Part shown: one piece after another, positions 34,620 to 44,706 of the stretch
Layout of the letters: each line of letters begins with the position of its first letter
Numbering within the stretch: the first letter of the stretch is position 1
DNA from: Plazaster borealis
Taxonomy: Eukaryota > Echinodermata > Asteroidea > Forcipulatida > Labidiasteridae
Reading direction: 5' to 3'
Assembly (NCBI GenBank): GCA_021014325.1
Contig: CM037463.1
Location: 20,716,026-20,780,025 of the forward strand
Length of the DNA: 64,000 bases
Notes under the pieces: model-generated
Database searches by the model: none
The model's input: only the letters and a program-made list of their open reading frames with translations
Told to the model about the DNA's origin: nothing
Translations under genes and position numbers: made by a program

Positions 34620-35270
34620 CTACAAGATTTTGTTAAGGGCTCTTTCTTCAAACTCGTCTGATTCCTTTCTCTTTTGAATCCAGTTAGGAGGGCTAATTTC
34701 AATGCCCAAGGCTTCAACTGTTTTCCCTAATGCCTCATATCCTGATTTGCGTTTGTGAATGTCCAGAATTGCTGTTATCACAGACTGCCATGTATCACTA
34801 TTCATGGTTGCCAAGGTAATTCTCTCTTGGTGCTTTAACTCTTTGAGGCCGGCGCCGGAAACCTCGCCATCCTTGCCAGACTTGCCGTATGTCTTGGCAT
34901 AGTGGATGTGAAATTCAACAGGATATTTTTCTTTGAATTCTTTGATCTGTATAGCACAACTAACACATGGCGAGTAGTTGATGTAGAGTTCGTATTCAGT
35001 TATCAGTTCGGACACCTGCAAACCTTTGGAATCATCGCTTTCCAATGATGAAGACTCTGACTGATCCACTGACTTATGGCTAGTTGTGTCTTTAAGGTCA
35101 CTTAGGAAGTTAATCTCAGCATGGTTTCCTGGTGTGTTGTGGTAAACATTGTTCAGGCTTGTACTTTTAACGACGAGAATGATTTCTTTTGGATTCGGCT
35201 TATTCTTTTCGGCTGTTTTGATCATGAGTTCAATGTCATATTTACAACTGTGTTCCACGTTACTTGCCAT
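34620..35270 (-). CDS. AID/APOBEC-like cytidine deaminase, gene 3
   Basis: 216 residues. HAE at 50-52, PCVSC at 101-105, LYINYS before it and HIHYAKTYGKSGKDGEVSGA then GLKEL and TLATMNSDTW after it. The loop between HAE and PC is Ser/Asp-rich, and the segment after HYAKTY is longer than in the other copies. The N terminus MASNVEHSCKYDIELMIKT is closer to genes 4 and 5, while the gene order around it follows units 1 and 2, so it looks intermediate or recombinant. The acceptor TTTTTACAG precedes the ATG (exon from 35283) and exon 1 ends at 36879 with an intact GTAAGT donor. A 28-bp stretch holding the TATA-like box of its sisters is missing upstream. Confidence 0.83.
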   Translation of the reverse strand: MASNVEHSCKYDIELMIKTAEKNKPNPKEIILVVKSTSLNNVYHNTPGNHAEINFLSDLKDTTSHKSVDQSESSSLESDDSKGLQVSELITEYELYINYSPCVSCAIQIKEFKEKYPVEFHIHYAKTYGKSGKDGEVSGAGLKELKHQERITLATMNSDTWQSVITAILDIHKRKSGYEALGKTVEALGIEISPPNWIQKRKESDEFEERALNKIL

Positions 35271-35726
35271 GATGGTAGGATTTCTGTAAAAACACAGGTA
35301 GAAAGTCTCTGTGTTATTTTTTGGCAATATTTAAGAAGTACTCTGCTTTAAATTTCATGCAGTTTGTGTGTGATGTAATAACCACACTTCACAATGGACT
35401 TATCTTATTTTGTTCCCTTATATTTAATGTATGCCTCCCCCATCACAGTATTTACACTCTCCTCCCCCTATTTGGAAATCATGGGGGGTGGGGTGAGGGA
35501 GGTCAGGAAAGCAAGAGAAATCTAACTTTTGAGCTGACTAATCATTTGATTTCTGTAAGCTTTTGAGAAATTTCAAAGTGTAAGATAGTATCATCCTTTG
35601 TTTTATCGAGCCTGGTGTATCAATGTTCGTTTTGTTTATAAGAAACCCCAAAATGTAGAAAGGTCTTGACAAGGAATGAGAAATTTATACCGATCTGATG
35701 TCTAATGGTGCGAATCCAAGTCACGA

Positions 35727-35775
35727 GGCTCGTTGCTTGCTATGATGGTAGGATTTCTGTAAGAATATAGATAGA
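35727..35775 (-). pseudogene. Relic of a deaminase coding-exon start
   Basis: On the minus strand ATTCTTACAG is followed by AAATCCTACCATC and then ATAGCAAGCAACGAGCCTC. This matches the acceptor, short 5' UTR and first codons of genes 3 and 5 (ATGGCAAGCAACGCGCCTC in gene 5), with the start codon changed from ATG to ATA. The similarity fades after about 35 coding bases. It lies inside the intron of gene 3, about 450 bp upstream of the real acceptor, and is the remains of an eighth copy. Confidence 0.65.
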
Positions 35776-36878
35776 ATGTGAAAAGTTTCAAGTCAATCTG
35801 ACAAACAACAATGGAAAAATTGTTCAACAGAAGACAAAAATAATTTTCTTAATTAATTAATGACTTGAATGATGACGTCATTATGACATAATTTTTATTG
35901 TGATCATTCTTGTGTATTGTACCTACCTGTCAAGTTTCATGACAATCGAACCTTGTCTTTTATGTGTTTTTCAAAAAACTAAATTTTTCATGCCGTCATT
36001 GTGACGTCACATACATGTTTTTCTCCCGATTCTAAGCATACGTCTATGCTATAATACTTAAGCTACTGCAAAAAGAATTTTGAATTAAGGACCCTTCGTT
36101 CTCTAGATATTTTGAAAAGAAGGTTTAAATTAAAACAAAATTAAATAAAAAGTACCAGTGACATGATCTCAATTTTTGAATGTAACACTTCCGGCTTGAA
36201 TGCTTGCAAAGTTACAGCTTGATCCCACGCGCAGTTTTGTATATAATAAACTTTGAAAACTGCACCTTTAAGGTGGTGACACGCAATGATGTCACAATTA
36301 CATAATTGCCTAGGAATCAAAACAGCACTGTGACGTCACACTATTGACTCGATCCAAACAAGACAATGGAAAATGCATAGCAACAAAACCTTCATCCAGT
36401 CCGCAATGTGATGTATTTTACAACACAACATGGACTGGCTTTACGCTGGTTTCTGAGGCACTGGTACTTCTGTGTTGATTTTGTTTCCTTCATTTTTTCT
36501 GGGATCCATGCAGGGGCGCTACCAACGACAGGAAAAAACAGTAGTTCAAAAATCGATTGGGGGGGGGGCTAGTTTTTCTGATCAAACTTCAACAAAATTA
36601 CAGGGAGGAAAACCTCACACTTATGGCCAAATAATAACTTAAGGATAAATAGTTACATTAGTTTAAGTGATTTTGTTCAAGTTGATCTTAAAAAAATAGT
36701 TTTGCTCTTATTGTTTTCTGAGGATAAATTTTCCAAAAGCTTGTGACAAATCTGTGACTGTAGACCTCTTTTCAGCAATGCCTCTCACCCCTGTTTTTTC
36801 TGTACAGGAAAATGCAGTTTTCTCTTCATTTTAACCCATACATTTACTTTGAAAAAGTTGTGATCAACATGTACTTAC

Positions 36879-37290
36879 AGTTTTATGAGTCCAATTGGTC
36901 TTTATAGACAGCATAGATTTATGCCTTTTGAGATCTTTAAAACGACAGTCTCTGAGTGTAATTTGCAGACAGTACTTTCAATAAATCTGATGTGAAGGCT
37001 GAAAAAAGTATTGGGCAACCTTTCTGGAATCACTGTGCATAGACCGCGGACAATAGAAAATGTGGTATTGCAAAACTGCTGAGGGAAAGCCCCAAACGTT
37101 TGAGAGAATTCATCCGTGGGCGATTCCATTTAATAGTTAATAGGTAATAAATAGTGGCATACACAAATAATTGTTCCAGTGGCATACTTTCAGAAAATCT
37201 GAGGCGTACACTGAAAACAGTGTTGGGTAACTTTGTCCGCGGACAATACAAATGGTGGTATTGCAAAACCACTGAGGGAAGGCCCCAAAT
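36879..37290 (-). promoter_or_regulatory. Gene 3 non-coding exon 1 and promoter lacking the TATA-like box
   Basis: The donor GTAAGTACATG is intact (GT at 36877-36878). Compared with gene 1, the segment carrying GAATAAATAC and CAGAAATGCT is missing: TTGGGCAACC at 37011-37020 runs straight into TTTCTGGAATCAC. The composite element is present at 37066-37093 with GGGAAAGCCCC, and a second block holds another at about 37258-37285. Confidence 0.55.
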
Positions 37291-37729
37291 TGATTCTTTG
37301 ATCAAATAGAAACTCATACCTTGAGTGCTGCAGGTAAAATTTTGAGAGAAAGCTGCCATAAGAAATAAAATTCCCGTTATTTTGAGTGTTCGCTCGGAAT
37401 TGGCAAATCCCTCGGATACATAACATTATATCACCATGATTATTATTATTCTTTTTTTTTAGTGTCATAGAATTAAGAGGGAAAATCTACAAGACCACAG
37501 GGCTTGTAGCTCCGAATGTTTACTGGACCAGAATTTGTTTGTACAAGACCAGAATTGAAATGAGAACAAAACCTATCGGTACAAAGTTTAAGATATGAAC
37601 GAGCACTGAGAGAAGATTTATCTCACTTGTATTATGGTTAAGTGTACTTCAATACTCACTAGAACTGAAAGATATTATCAGGTATTGTACAAGTTTGTAA
37701 CTTGATAATGGATGTAAAAGGAAAATTGG

Positions 37730-38061
37730 TATAGACCCCTTGCATATGATGTCACAATCTCAAAAAGTGCCATCCCTGAGGCCAAAAGGAGGCAGATCAT
37801 TGGATGATAGCTGTTCTTTGTGCGTAAAAACATGCGCGTGACCTCAGCGTACCTGTAGCATTTCGCATTATGCAAGGGGGTCAATTGATTTCTATAGCCC
37901 CCTTACACAACGCAGAACGCACCTCCGAACAATGCGCATCTACCATTTCCATCCTTTTGGTAGTCAATCCTTTTGTGCATGTTTGTGCACGATTTTGACT
38001 CTCAAAATGACTCCCAGGATAGGCTCATGTGAGTGCGCTGCGCGTTGTGCAAGGGGTCTAT
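37730..38061. mobile_element. Small TIR element with ends TATAGACCCCTTGCA
   Basis: The left end TATAGACCCCTTGCATA and right end TTGTGCAAGGGGTCTATA are inverted. The flanks AACTTGATAATGGATGTAAA and TATTTGTCTATTTA are continuous at 12325-12390 and 43448-43515, which shows the empty site. Internal TGCAAGGGGGTCAAT/CCCCCTTACACAACG near 37870-37915 suggest a composite. Confidence 0.62.
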
Positions 38062-38095
38062 AGAGTGTGTTTTTTCTGCGTTTTTTTTTATTTGT

Positions 38096-39060
38096 CTATT
38101 TATTTACTGACATCGCATACCCAGGCTTAGCTTTGTAGCTTGGTTCTCTTACCAACGGTGCCCGATTGTATGATGCTGTAGACCCATAGTTAGGAGAGTA
38201 GCTTGACATTTGGCTCCCTCTTGGAAGTTGCGTCTGGGTTATTGACTTTGCATACCAAGGCACTATAGGTTGGTAGCTTGGTTCTCTTGCCAACGGTGCC
38301 CGATTGCATGATGCTGCAGACCCATAGTTAGGAGAGGAGCTTGACATTTGGCTCCCTCTTGGAAGTTGCGTCTGGTTTACTGACATCGGATACCCAGGCT
38401 TAGCTTTGTAGCTTGGTTCTCTTACCAACGGTGCCCGATTGTCTGGTTTACTGACATCGGATACCCAGGCTTAGCTTTGTAGCTTGGTTCTCTTACCAAC
38501 GGTGCCCGATTGTATGATGCTGCAGACCCATAGTTAGGAGAGTAGCTTGACATTTGGCTCCCTCTTGGAAGTTGCGTCTGGTTTACTGACATCGGATACC
38601 CAGGCTTAGCTTTGTAGCTTGGTTCTCTTACCAACGGTGCCCGATTGTATGATGCTGCAGACCCATAGTTAGGAGAGTAGCTTGACATTTGGCTCCCTCT
38701 TGGAAGTTGCGTCTGGTTTACTGACATCGGATACCCAGGCTTAGCTTTGTAGCTTGGTTCTCTTGCCAACGGTGCCCGATTGTATGATGCTGCAGACCCA
38801 GGCCTAGAAGTGTAGTTTGAGGTTTTGGTCAGGGTCGATGCATTGTTAAATGACTGACTTGGCGCCATGTAAGACGAAGTGGACGAATATTGAGGGTAGT
38901 AATTTGTCGGTAGAGTGTTCGGAGGGATGTGTTCTGGTTCAAACCACATGTTTCCAAACATATCAATCGCAAAGTAGTCCTCAAAAGAACCTTCTTCAAG
39001 GATATCATCAAGTATTTCATCCTCAGTCCTGTCTGCTTTCTCTCTCATGAGTTGATTTAT
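38096..39060 (-). pseudogene. Headless copy of gene 4: linker and repeat tail without deaminase domain
   Basis: The sequence begins at a point equal to MREEADRTEDEILDDILEEG of gene 4 (here MREKADRTEDEILDDILEEG) and reads through the same linker and the Tyr/Ser-rich stretch into three full 45-residue repeats. At about 38440 a partial deletion inside a repeat shifts the frame. About two more repeats continue in the other frame and end PGYAMSVNK and stop at 38096. Everything N-terminal to the linker, including HAE and PCxxC, is missing and replaced by a block (39061-39491) that also lies upstream of the gene 4 promoter (41600-42040). Confidence 0.8.
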
Positions 39061-39491
39061 AATCCGTTCGCCCAAAATGCCGCATGGCCTTGAGAAATCG
39101 AGAGAAGGCTTACGCACAGCGGCAGGTTAATTGAAAACCCACATTTTTTGGACTCTCAACTGTACAATAACTAGTTGTTTTTGCAGAATTGAAATTTTTT
39201 CCGACGAAAGTACAAAACATTTCTGTTTATTTCTTGGAATATGGGATTGATGAAAGTGGCACCCAGATCCGGAAAAAACCCATGGTAAGTTACCATGGGT
39301 TTTTTCGGGCACAATTTGGCAGAGTTGCAGGCAATAGTGCTCTAAATATTTCTGCTAAGCAAAACAATCGGCAGGAAACCAGTCACAAGTGATACATATG
39401 GTATTTTGGCTGGTAACCTTATTCTGGTAAGAACAATTGTTTTGTTCTTTGTTACTTTTTATGCTTTAAAAGCAGCTCTGTGAAATTGAAT
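39061..39491. repeat. Duplicated block between gene 4 and its headless copy
   Basis: It matches 41605-42040, upstream of the gene 4 promoter, including ATCCGTTCTCCCAAAATGCC-like sequence and a degenerate GGGCACAATTT foldback element ending AGCAGCTCTGTGAAATTG. One end joins the repeat tail of gene 4 and the other joins the linker of the headless copy. Confidence 0.75.
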
Positions 39492-39495
39492 GATT

Positions 39496-40917
39496 CTATG
39501 ATGCTGCAGACCCATAGTTAGGAGAGGAGCTCGACATTTGGCTCCCTCTTGCTAGTTGCATCTGGTTTACTGACATCGGATACCCAAGCTTAGCTTTGTA
39601 GCTTGGTTCTCTTGCCAACGGTGCCGGATTGTATGATGCTGCAGACCCATAGTTAGGAGAGTAGCTTGACATTTGGCTCCATCTTGCTAGTTGCGTCTGG
39701 TTTACTGACATCGGATACCCAGGCTTAGCTTTGTAGCTTGGTTCTCTTGCCAACGGTGCCCGATTGTATGATGCTGCAGACCCATAGTTAGGAGAGGAGC
39801 TCGACATTTGGCTCCCTCTTGAAAGTTGCATCTGGTTTACTGACATCGGATACCCAGGCTTAGCTTTGTAGCTTGGTTCTCTTACCAACGGTGCCCGATT
39901 GTCTGATGCTGCAGACCCATAGTTAGGAGAGGAGCTCGACATTTGGCTCCCTCTTGCTAGTTGCGTCTGGTTTACTGACATCGGATACCCAGGCTTGGCT
40001 TTGTAGCTTGGTTCTCTTGCCAACGGTGCCCGATTGTATGATGCTGCAGACCCAGGCCTAGAAGTGTAGTTTGAGGTTTTGGTCAGGGTCGATGCATTGT
40101 TAAATGACTGACTTGGCGCCATGTAAAAAGTGGATGAATATTGAGGGTAGTAATTTGTCGGTAGAGTGTTCGGAGGGATGTGTTCTGGTTCAAACCATCT
40201 GTTTCCAGATGTAGTCACAAAGTAGTCCTCAAAAGAACCTTCTTCAAGGATATCATCAAGTATTTCATCCTCAGTCCTGTCTGCTTCCTCTCTCATGTTT
40301 ATCCATTCAGGAGACGTTTCAACGTCCAAGTATTTAAGTGCCGTCTCTAATAAATTATATCCTGACTTATATTGAAGCTTTTTCTTCAATTTTTGCAATT
40401 TTTGTATGTGAATGTCCATAAATGATGTTATCACAGTCTCCCAATTGTAATCATTCATGGTTGACAAGGTAATCCCCTCTTGATCTTTTAACATTCTGAG
40501 GCCTTCGCCATCACGGTAGCTCATGGCATAGTGGATGTTAAATTCAACAGAAGGATGGTTGTTTATGAATGTTATGATCCGGTCAGCACAGTCAACACAT
40601 GGCGAGTAATTGATGTAGAGTTCGTATTCAGTCATCTGCTGGGACATGCGCATCCTGGAAAAATAGTCTTCAAATGATAAAGACTGATCCGCTGACTCGA
40701 GGTCATCTAGGAAAGCACACTCGGCATGTTGTGCTCTTCCATGTATTGTATTTGGTGTGCTGTGGTAAATCTTGTTCAGTCTGTTACTTTGAACTAAAAG
40801 AATGGCCTCCCGTGGCCATTTAAATCGACCTGATTTCACATGACGACAATCCGGTACGCCCGATCTGATCATGAGTTCTATGTCATCTTCACAACTGTGC
40901 GGCCTGCTACTTGCCAT
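39496..40917 (-). CDS. AID/APOBEC-like deaminase fused to a 45-residue tandem-repeat tail, gene 4
   Basis: 473 residues. The deaminase half has HAE at 64-66 and PCVDC at 106-110, LYINYS, HYAMSYRDGEGLRMLKDQ and TLSTMNDYNW. Then come an acidic linker (EDEILDDILEEGSFEDYF), a Ser/Tyr/Pro-rich stretch and four copies of a 45-residue repeat (about 293-473) containing APLAREPSYKAKPGYPMSVN and SQMSSSSPNYGSA. The repeat is basic, Pro/Ser/Tyr-rich and probably disordered. The reading frame stops two residues into a fifth copy, exactly where an unrelated block begins, so the end is a duplication junction. The original ending is probably preserved in the headless copy downstream. The acceptor TTGTTACAG is at 40931; exon 1 begins at 41209 (intron 278 bp). 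Confidence 0.82.
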   Translation of the reverse strand: MASSRPHSCEDDIELMIRSGVPDCRHVKSGRFKWPREAILLVQSNRLNKIYHSTPNTIHGRAQHAECAFLDDLESADQSLSFEDYFSRMRMSQQMTEYELYINYSPCVDCADRIITFINNHPSVEFNIHYAMSYRDGEGLRMLKDQEGITLSTMNDYNWETVITSFMDIHIQKLQKLKKKLQYKSGYNLLETALKYLDVETSPEWINMREEADRTEDEILDDILEEGSFEDYFVTTSGNRWFEPEHIPPNTLPTNYYPQYSSTFYMAPSQSFNNASTLTKTSNYTSRPGSAASYNRAPLAREPSYKAKPGYPMSVNQTQLARGSQMSSSSPNYGSAASDNRAPLVREPSYKAKPGYPMSVNQMQLSRGSQMSSSSPNYGSAASYNRAPLAREPSYKAKPGYPMSVNQTQLARWSQMSSYSPNYGSAASYNPAPLAREPSYKAKLGYPMSVNQMQLARGSQMSSSSPNYGSAAS

Positions 40918-41208
40918 GCTGGTGTAATTCCTGTAACAAGTGCAGACAGAGAGCCTTTGTTCACTTATCTTTAATTTATGCCTCCCTCTCATCACAATAA
41001 TTATATTCCCCTTCTAGTGATTTCGTTCAAGTTGATCTTTAAAAAATAATTGAGCTGTTATTTTTAACTGAGGCTACTGTTTCCAAAAGCTCGCTACAAA
41101 TCTGTGACTGTAGACCTTTTTTCAGAAATAACTCTCACCCCTGTTTTTTCTGTTACAGGAATTTTGAATTTATTTACTTTGAAAAAAATGTGATCAACAT
41201 GTACTTAC

Positions 41209-41460
41209 AGTTGGTGGCTGTTTTGTAAGTCCAGTTGGTCTTTATAGACAGCGTAGATTTATGCCTTTTGAGATCTTTAAAAGGACAGTCTCTGAGTGTA
41301 ATTTGCAGACAGTACTTTCAATAAATCTGATGCGTAGACTGAAAAAAGTATTGGGCAACTTGGGTATTTAGTCAGCATTTCTGGAACTTTCTGGAATCAC
41401 TGGTGCATAGACCGCGGCAGTAGAAAATGTGGTATTGCAAAACTGCTGAGGGAAAGCCCC
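41209..41460 (-). promoter_or_regulatory. Gene 4 non-coding exon 1 (about 41209-41340) and promoter
   Basis: The donor GTAAGTACATG ends at 41208. The exon sequence is close to that of genes 1 to 3. The TATA-like box is CTAAATACC near 41363-41371. The composite element TATTGCAAAACTGCTGAGGG with GGGAAAGCCCC lies at 41433-41460. Only one promoter block is present; upstream of it the sequence changes to an unrelated block. Confidence 0.6.
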
Positions 41461-42473
41461 TAGCTGACTTTTTTCCAGCCGATTTTCCTCTTTTTTTCCT
41501 TTTAGTGCAATAGAAAAAACCCAACCAAAACACTGTACAAAGTTTTGTCTTGTGTTTCAATTTCAAATTTTGCAAACAAGTTTTATAACACTGGAAAGCT
41601 TAGAAAAACTTGATTTATAATCCGTTCTCCCAAAATGCCGCATGGCTTTGAGAAATGGAGAGAAGGCTTACGCACCGCGGCAGGTTCATTGAAAACCCAC
41701 ATTTTTGGGACTCTCAACTGTACAATAACTAGTTCTTTTTGCAGAATTGAATTTTTTTTCCAACAAAAGTACAAATCATTTCTGTTTATTTCTTGGAATA
41801 TGGGATTGATGAAAGTGGCACCCAGATCCGAAAAAAAACCATGGTAAACGTAGGGCACAATTTGGCAAAGTTGCAGGCAATAGTGCTCTAAATATTTCTG
41901 CTAAGCAAAACATTCAGCAGGAAACCAGTCACAATTAATACATATGGTATTTTGGCTGGTAACCTTATAGATGGTAAGAACAATTGTTTTGATCTTTGTT
42001 ACTTTTTATGCTTTAAAAGCAGCTCCGTGAAATTGTGCCCAGAGGCATGGGTCTGTGTAGGGTACATTAGAACAATGTACATTGTACACCATGGAGTGTT
42101 TGCTTGTTGGCTGTGCTCAAACAATGCATAGACTTGGCCGAGTCCCGTCAGTGTGTAACATGGCAACAACATGTTAATTCTTAAAACAATCTTTCTATGG
42201 ATCATTTAAGGATATTGCAACAAATTAACAACAAGATTAATTCAAACATCATCAACAATTAACAACTCTTAGTTTTTAATGGTCATTTTGCTAAAATATT
42301 AAATAAATACAGTGGAAGTTTTAATATATGCAGTGTATAATAAATAAATACTTCAAAGTTTCTTTTTAAAAGTCTTTTTAAATAAAGCACTTTATAAATT
42401 TGAAACAAAAATGCACAGAGTCTCATAAGAACCCCCCTATGCATTAAAAATGCCCTTTTATAAAACCCCCATT

Positions 42474-42840
42474 AAAGGCACTGAACACCTTTGGTAATTG
42501 TCAAAGACCAGTGTTCTCATTTGGTGTATCCCAACATATGCAGAAAATAACAAGCCTGTAAAAAATTTGGGCTCAATTGGTCATCGAAGTTGCAAGAAAA
42601 TGATGAAGGAAAAAACACCCTTGTTGTACAAATTTGTGTGCTTTCAGATAGGAAAAAAAACTTCTTGCAAGAAGTTTTTATTATTTTAGTGAGAAACTAC
42701 CTCTTTCTCAAAAACTACGTTACTTCAGAGGGAGTCGTTTCTCACAATGTTTTATACTATCAACAGCTCTCTGTTGCTCGTTACCAAGTTTTTATGCTTA
42801 TATATATTTTGAGTAATTACCAAACGTGTACGATGCCTTT
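42474..42840. mobile_element. Foldback element, AAAGGCACTG family (opposite orientation)
   Basis: The ends are AAAGGCACTGAACACCTTTGG and CCAAACGTGTACGATGCCTTT. It is oriented opposite to the copies at 9867, 14476 and 29021. Confidence 0.75.
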
Positions 42841-43674
42841 AACATAACAAACCTTTAGATAACAACTGTTCACCCCCCCCCCAGACACAGCAGTCATAAG
42901 AAGCGATTAAAAGCACCATTCTAAGACTTTTGGTTCAAGAGTTTGGGATTGAGCTTCATCCAAAACTGTAATTTTTTGACTAAAACCAAGCCGCAGCACC
43001 AAAAAATCTCATAACATTTGTTCATATAATCTCTACATGTATTTTTTGATATCTGTCTGTTTGTTTTGATGTTTTTCTTTTTTATGGGGAGTGCTGTTTC
43101 AGATAGTGATTTAGTTCGCTTTTGGGCAATCCCTAGGCTGCTGTTTGTTTTTGTTTTTTTACATACTCCTCAATTGGTCTGATTTATTTTCTAAGTCTTC
43201 TGTATAAAGCCTGAATAATAAATAATTATTTATTAAATAATAGGTCAGTGTATACTGCCCAAAATACAAGCCGCATCTGAAAGTGCCCAATTTTCATATC
43301 ACATGCACAGATGACGGGGTTTGAAACAGTGGTGTGAGAGTGAAAACCTTCCCTTTGTAGTCTACTGGGCGAGGCACAAAATGTTCCTTGTAGGACACAA
43401 TAAATAAGGGGTAATGGGTATAATCTAATTGCAAGATTGTTTTCAAGTTTGTAACTTGATAATGGATGTAAAAGGAAAATTTGTGAAGAAAGTCTTTTCT
43501 ATTTGTCTATTTAATTAGTATTATTATTGGGGTTTTTGTGGGGGTGGGGGATGTAGCAAAGCCACAAAAACAATTGTTGATGATGATGACGGGGATAATT
43601 TATTCATGATCCACATTTTTTGCTTTTTGCATGCCACCAATGTTATGCAAGAAATAATTGGGCAAACCCAAGCT

Positions 43675-43862
43675 CAGGACTGCAGCTGTAGGGTATGAAT
43701 TTCGCTTGTCAATGTCAGGTGCAATTGTGTGACTTAACAGACCCGTTGCTCACAATGTATGGACATTGCAGTTTGGGTTTCTTCTGACAATGATGTCCAG
43801 TTGTGTGACATTGGATCCGAATGGCTCCCAGTGTAATGTACATGGAGCATGTGCAAGGCTCA
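43675..43862 (-). pseudogene. Second tail-repeat relic near gene 5
   Basis: The minus strand encodes a SHNWTSLS-like fragment (TCACACAACTGGACATCATT) related to the repeats at 44359-44604, with further decayed copies. It is nearly identical in sequence to 12545-12738. No deaminase domain is attached. Confidence 0.4.
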
Positions 43863-43997
43863 AATTTAGGGGAAGTTCCACAGGACTGCACTTGTATTGT
43901 AGCTCAAAATTTGTACTGGACCAGAAATTAAAATGAGTAGAACAAGCACCAACAGAAGATTTATCTCAAGTATACTTTGATACTCAACAGAATTCGC

Positions 43998-44212
43998 CAT
44001 ATTTTTGACCGCGTGAGGGCGCATGTGGACCAACTTTTACGTGATGAAAAACAAGCAAACAAACGGGGTTATTTCCTTTTTGTTATTATTAGGTTGATGT
44101 GTTTCGTCATTGATGCAAAAAAACTACATACAGGCAATTAAAATATTATGAAACTGTAGTTGTGATGCAAGACATTCTCTGAAGAAAGCGCCCTCATGCG
44201 TTCAAAAATATG
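43998..44212. mobile_element. Small TIR element near gene 5
   Basis: CATATTTTTGACCGCGTGAG and the inverted CTCATGCGTTCAAAAATATG bound 215 bp. The flanking text (CTCAACAGAATT .. GAAAGATATTCATCAG) is contiguous at about 12855-12880, marking an empty site there. Confidence 0.58.
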
Positions 44213-44294
44213 ATCCATTGAAAGATATTCATCAGATTTATAGTCAACACTTTTTTTTACAATGATATTACACTATGAGGTAGCTTATTATTAC

Positions 44295-44672
44295 TCAATT
44301 GAAAATCACAAGACCACTGGGCTTGTCCGGTGGTGAGTTTTCCGACCCGATGCTTAAATCACTGGACTCGGGCCTGCGGTGCAGTGTTAATTTGAAGCCC
44401 TGATATTGTTTGGATTTCTCCTGCCAATGATGTTTGGTTGTGTGACCTTGCAGACCCATGGCTAGGAGTGTACATGGTGCGTGCAATTTCCATCTCTCTT
44501 GACTTTGATGTCTGGTTGTGTGACGTTGCAGAAGGGCTAGCAGTGTAAATGATAGAGATGGCAATTTCCATTTCTCTTGACAATGATGTTCGGTTGTGTG
44601 ACATTGGGAAGAATTATAGTTAGGTTGAGAGTGGTAACTTCTCAGTGGATAGTTCGGACGGTCCGGGTACAT
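44295..44672 (-). pseudogene. Broken repeat tail downstream of gene 5
   Basis: In one minus frame (44359-44604) about three copies of a ~30-residue repeat are readable: SHNRTSLSREMEIA, SHNQTSKSREMEIA and SHNQTSLAGEIQ. Another frame is also open across the region. It follows the gene 5 stop by only about 35 bases. The layout (deaminase then repeats) parallels gene 4, so it is probably a lost C-terminal tail, now in the 3' UTR or dead. The repeat unit itself is not the 45-residue one. Confidence 0.5.
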
Positions 44673-44706
44673 ATTTGTGTATACTACCTTCCCATCTTGC
44701 TATGTC

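Larger units (their letters stand above)
29460..37690. repeat. Segmental duplication unit 3 (gene 3)
   Basis: It contains at 30271-30297 the last 27 bases of the ATIC exon (AAAGGCGGCAAATACTGTAT and on) followed by GTAAGT. Then come the same intron start, a truncated LINE, retroelement relics, gene 3, exon 1/promoter and the terminal stretch. It is the most diverged of the three. Confidence 0.72.

Noticed and set aside
38096..40900. Tandem repeats considered as a CRISPR array
   Set aside because: The units are contiguous, coding and without spacers, in an animal genome.
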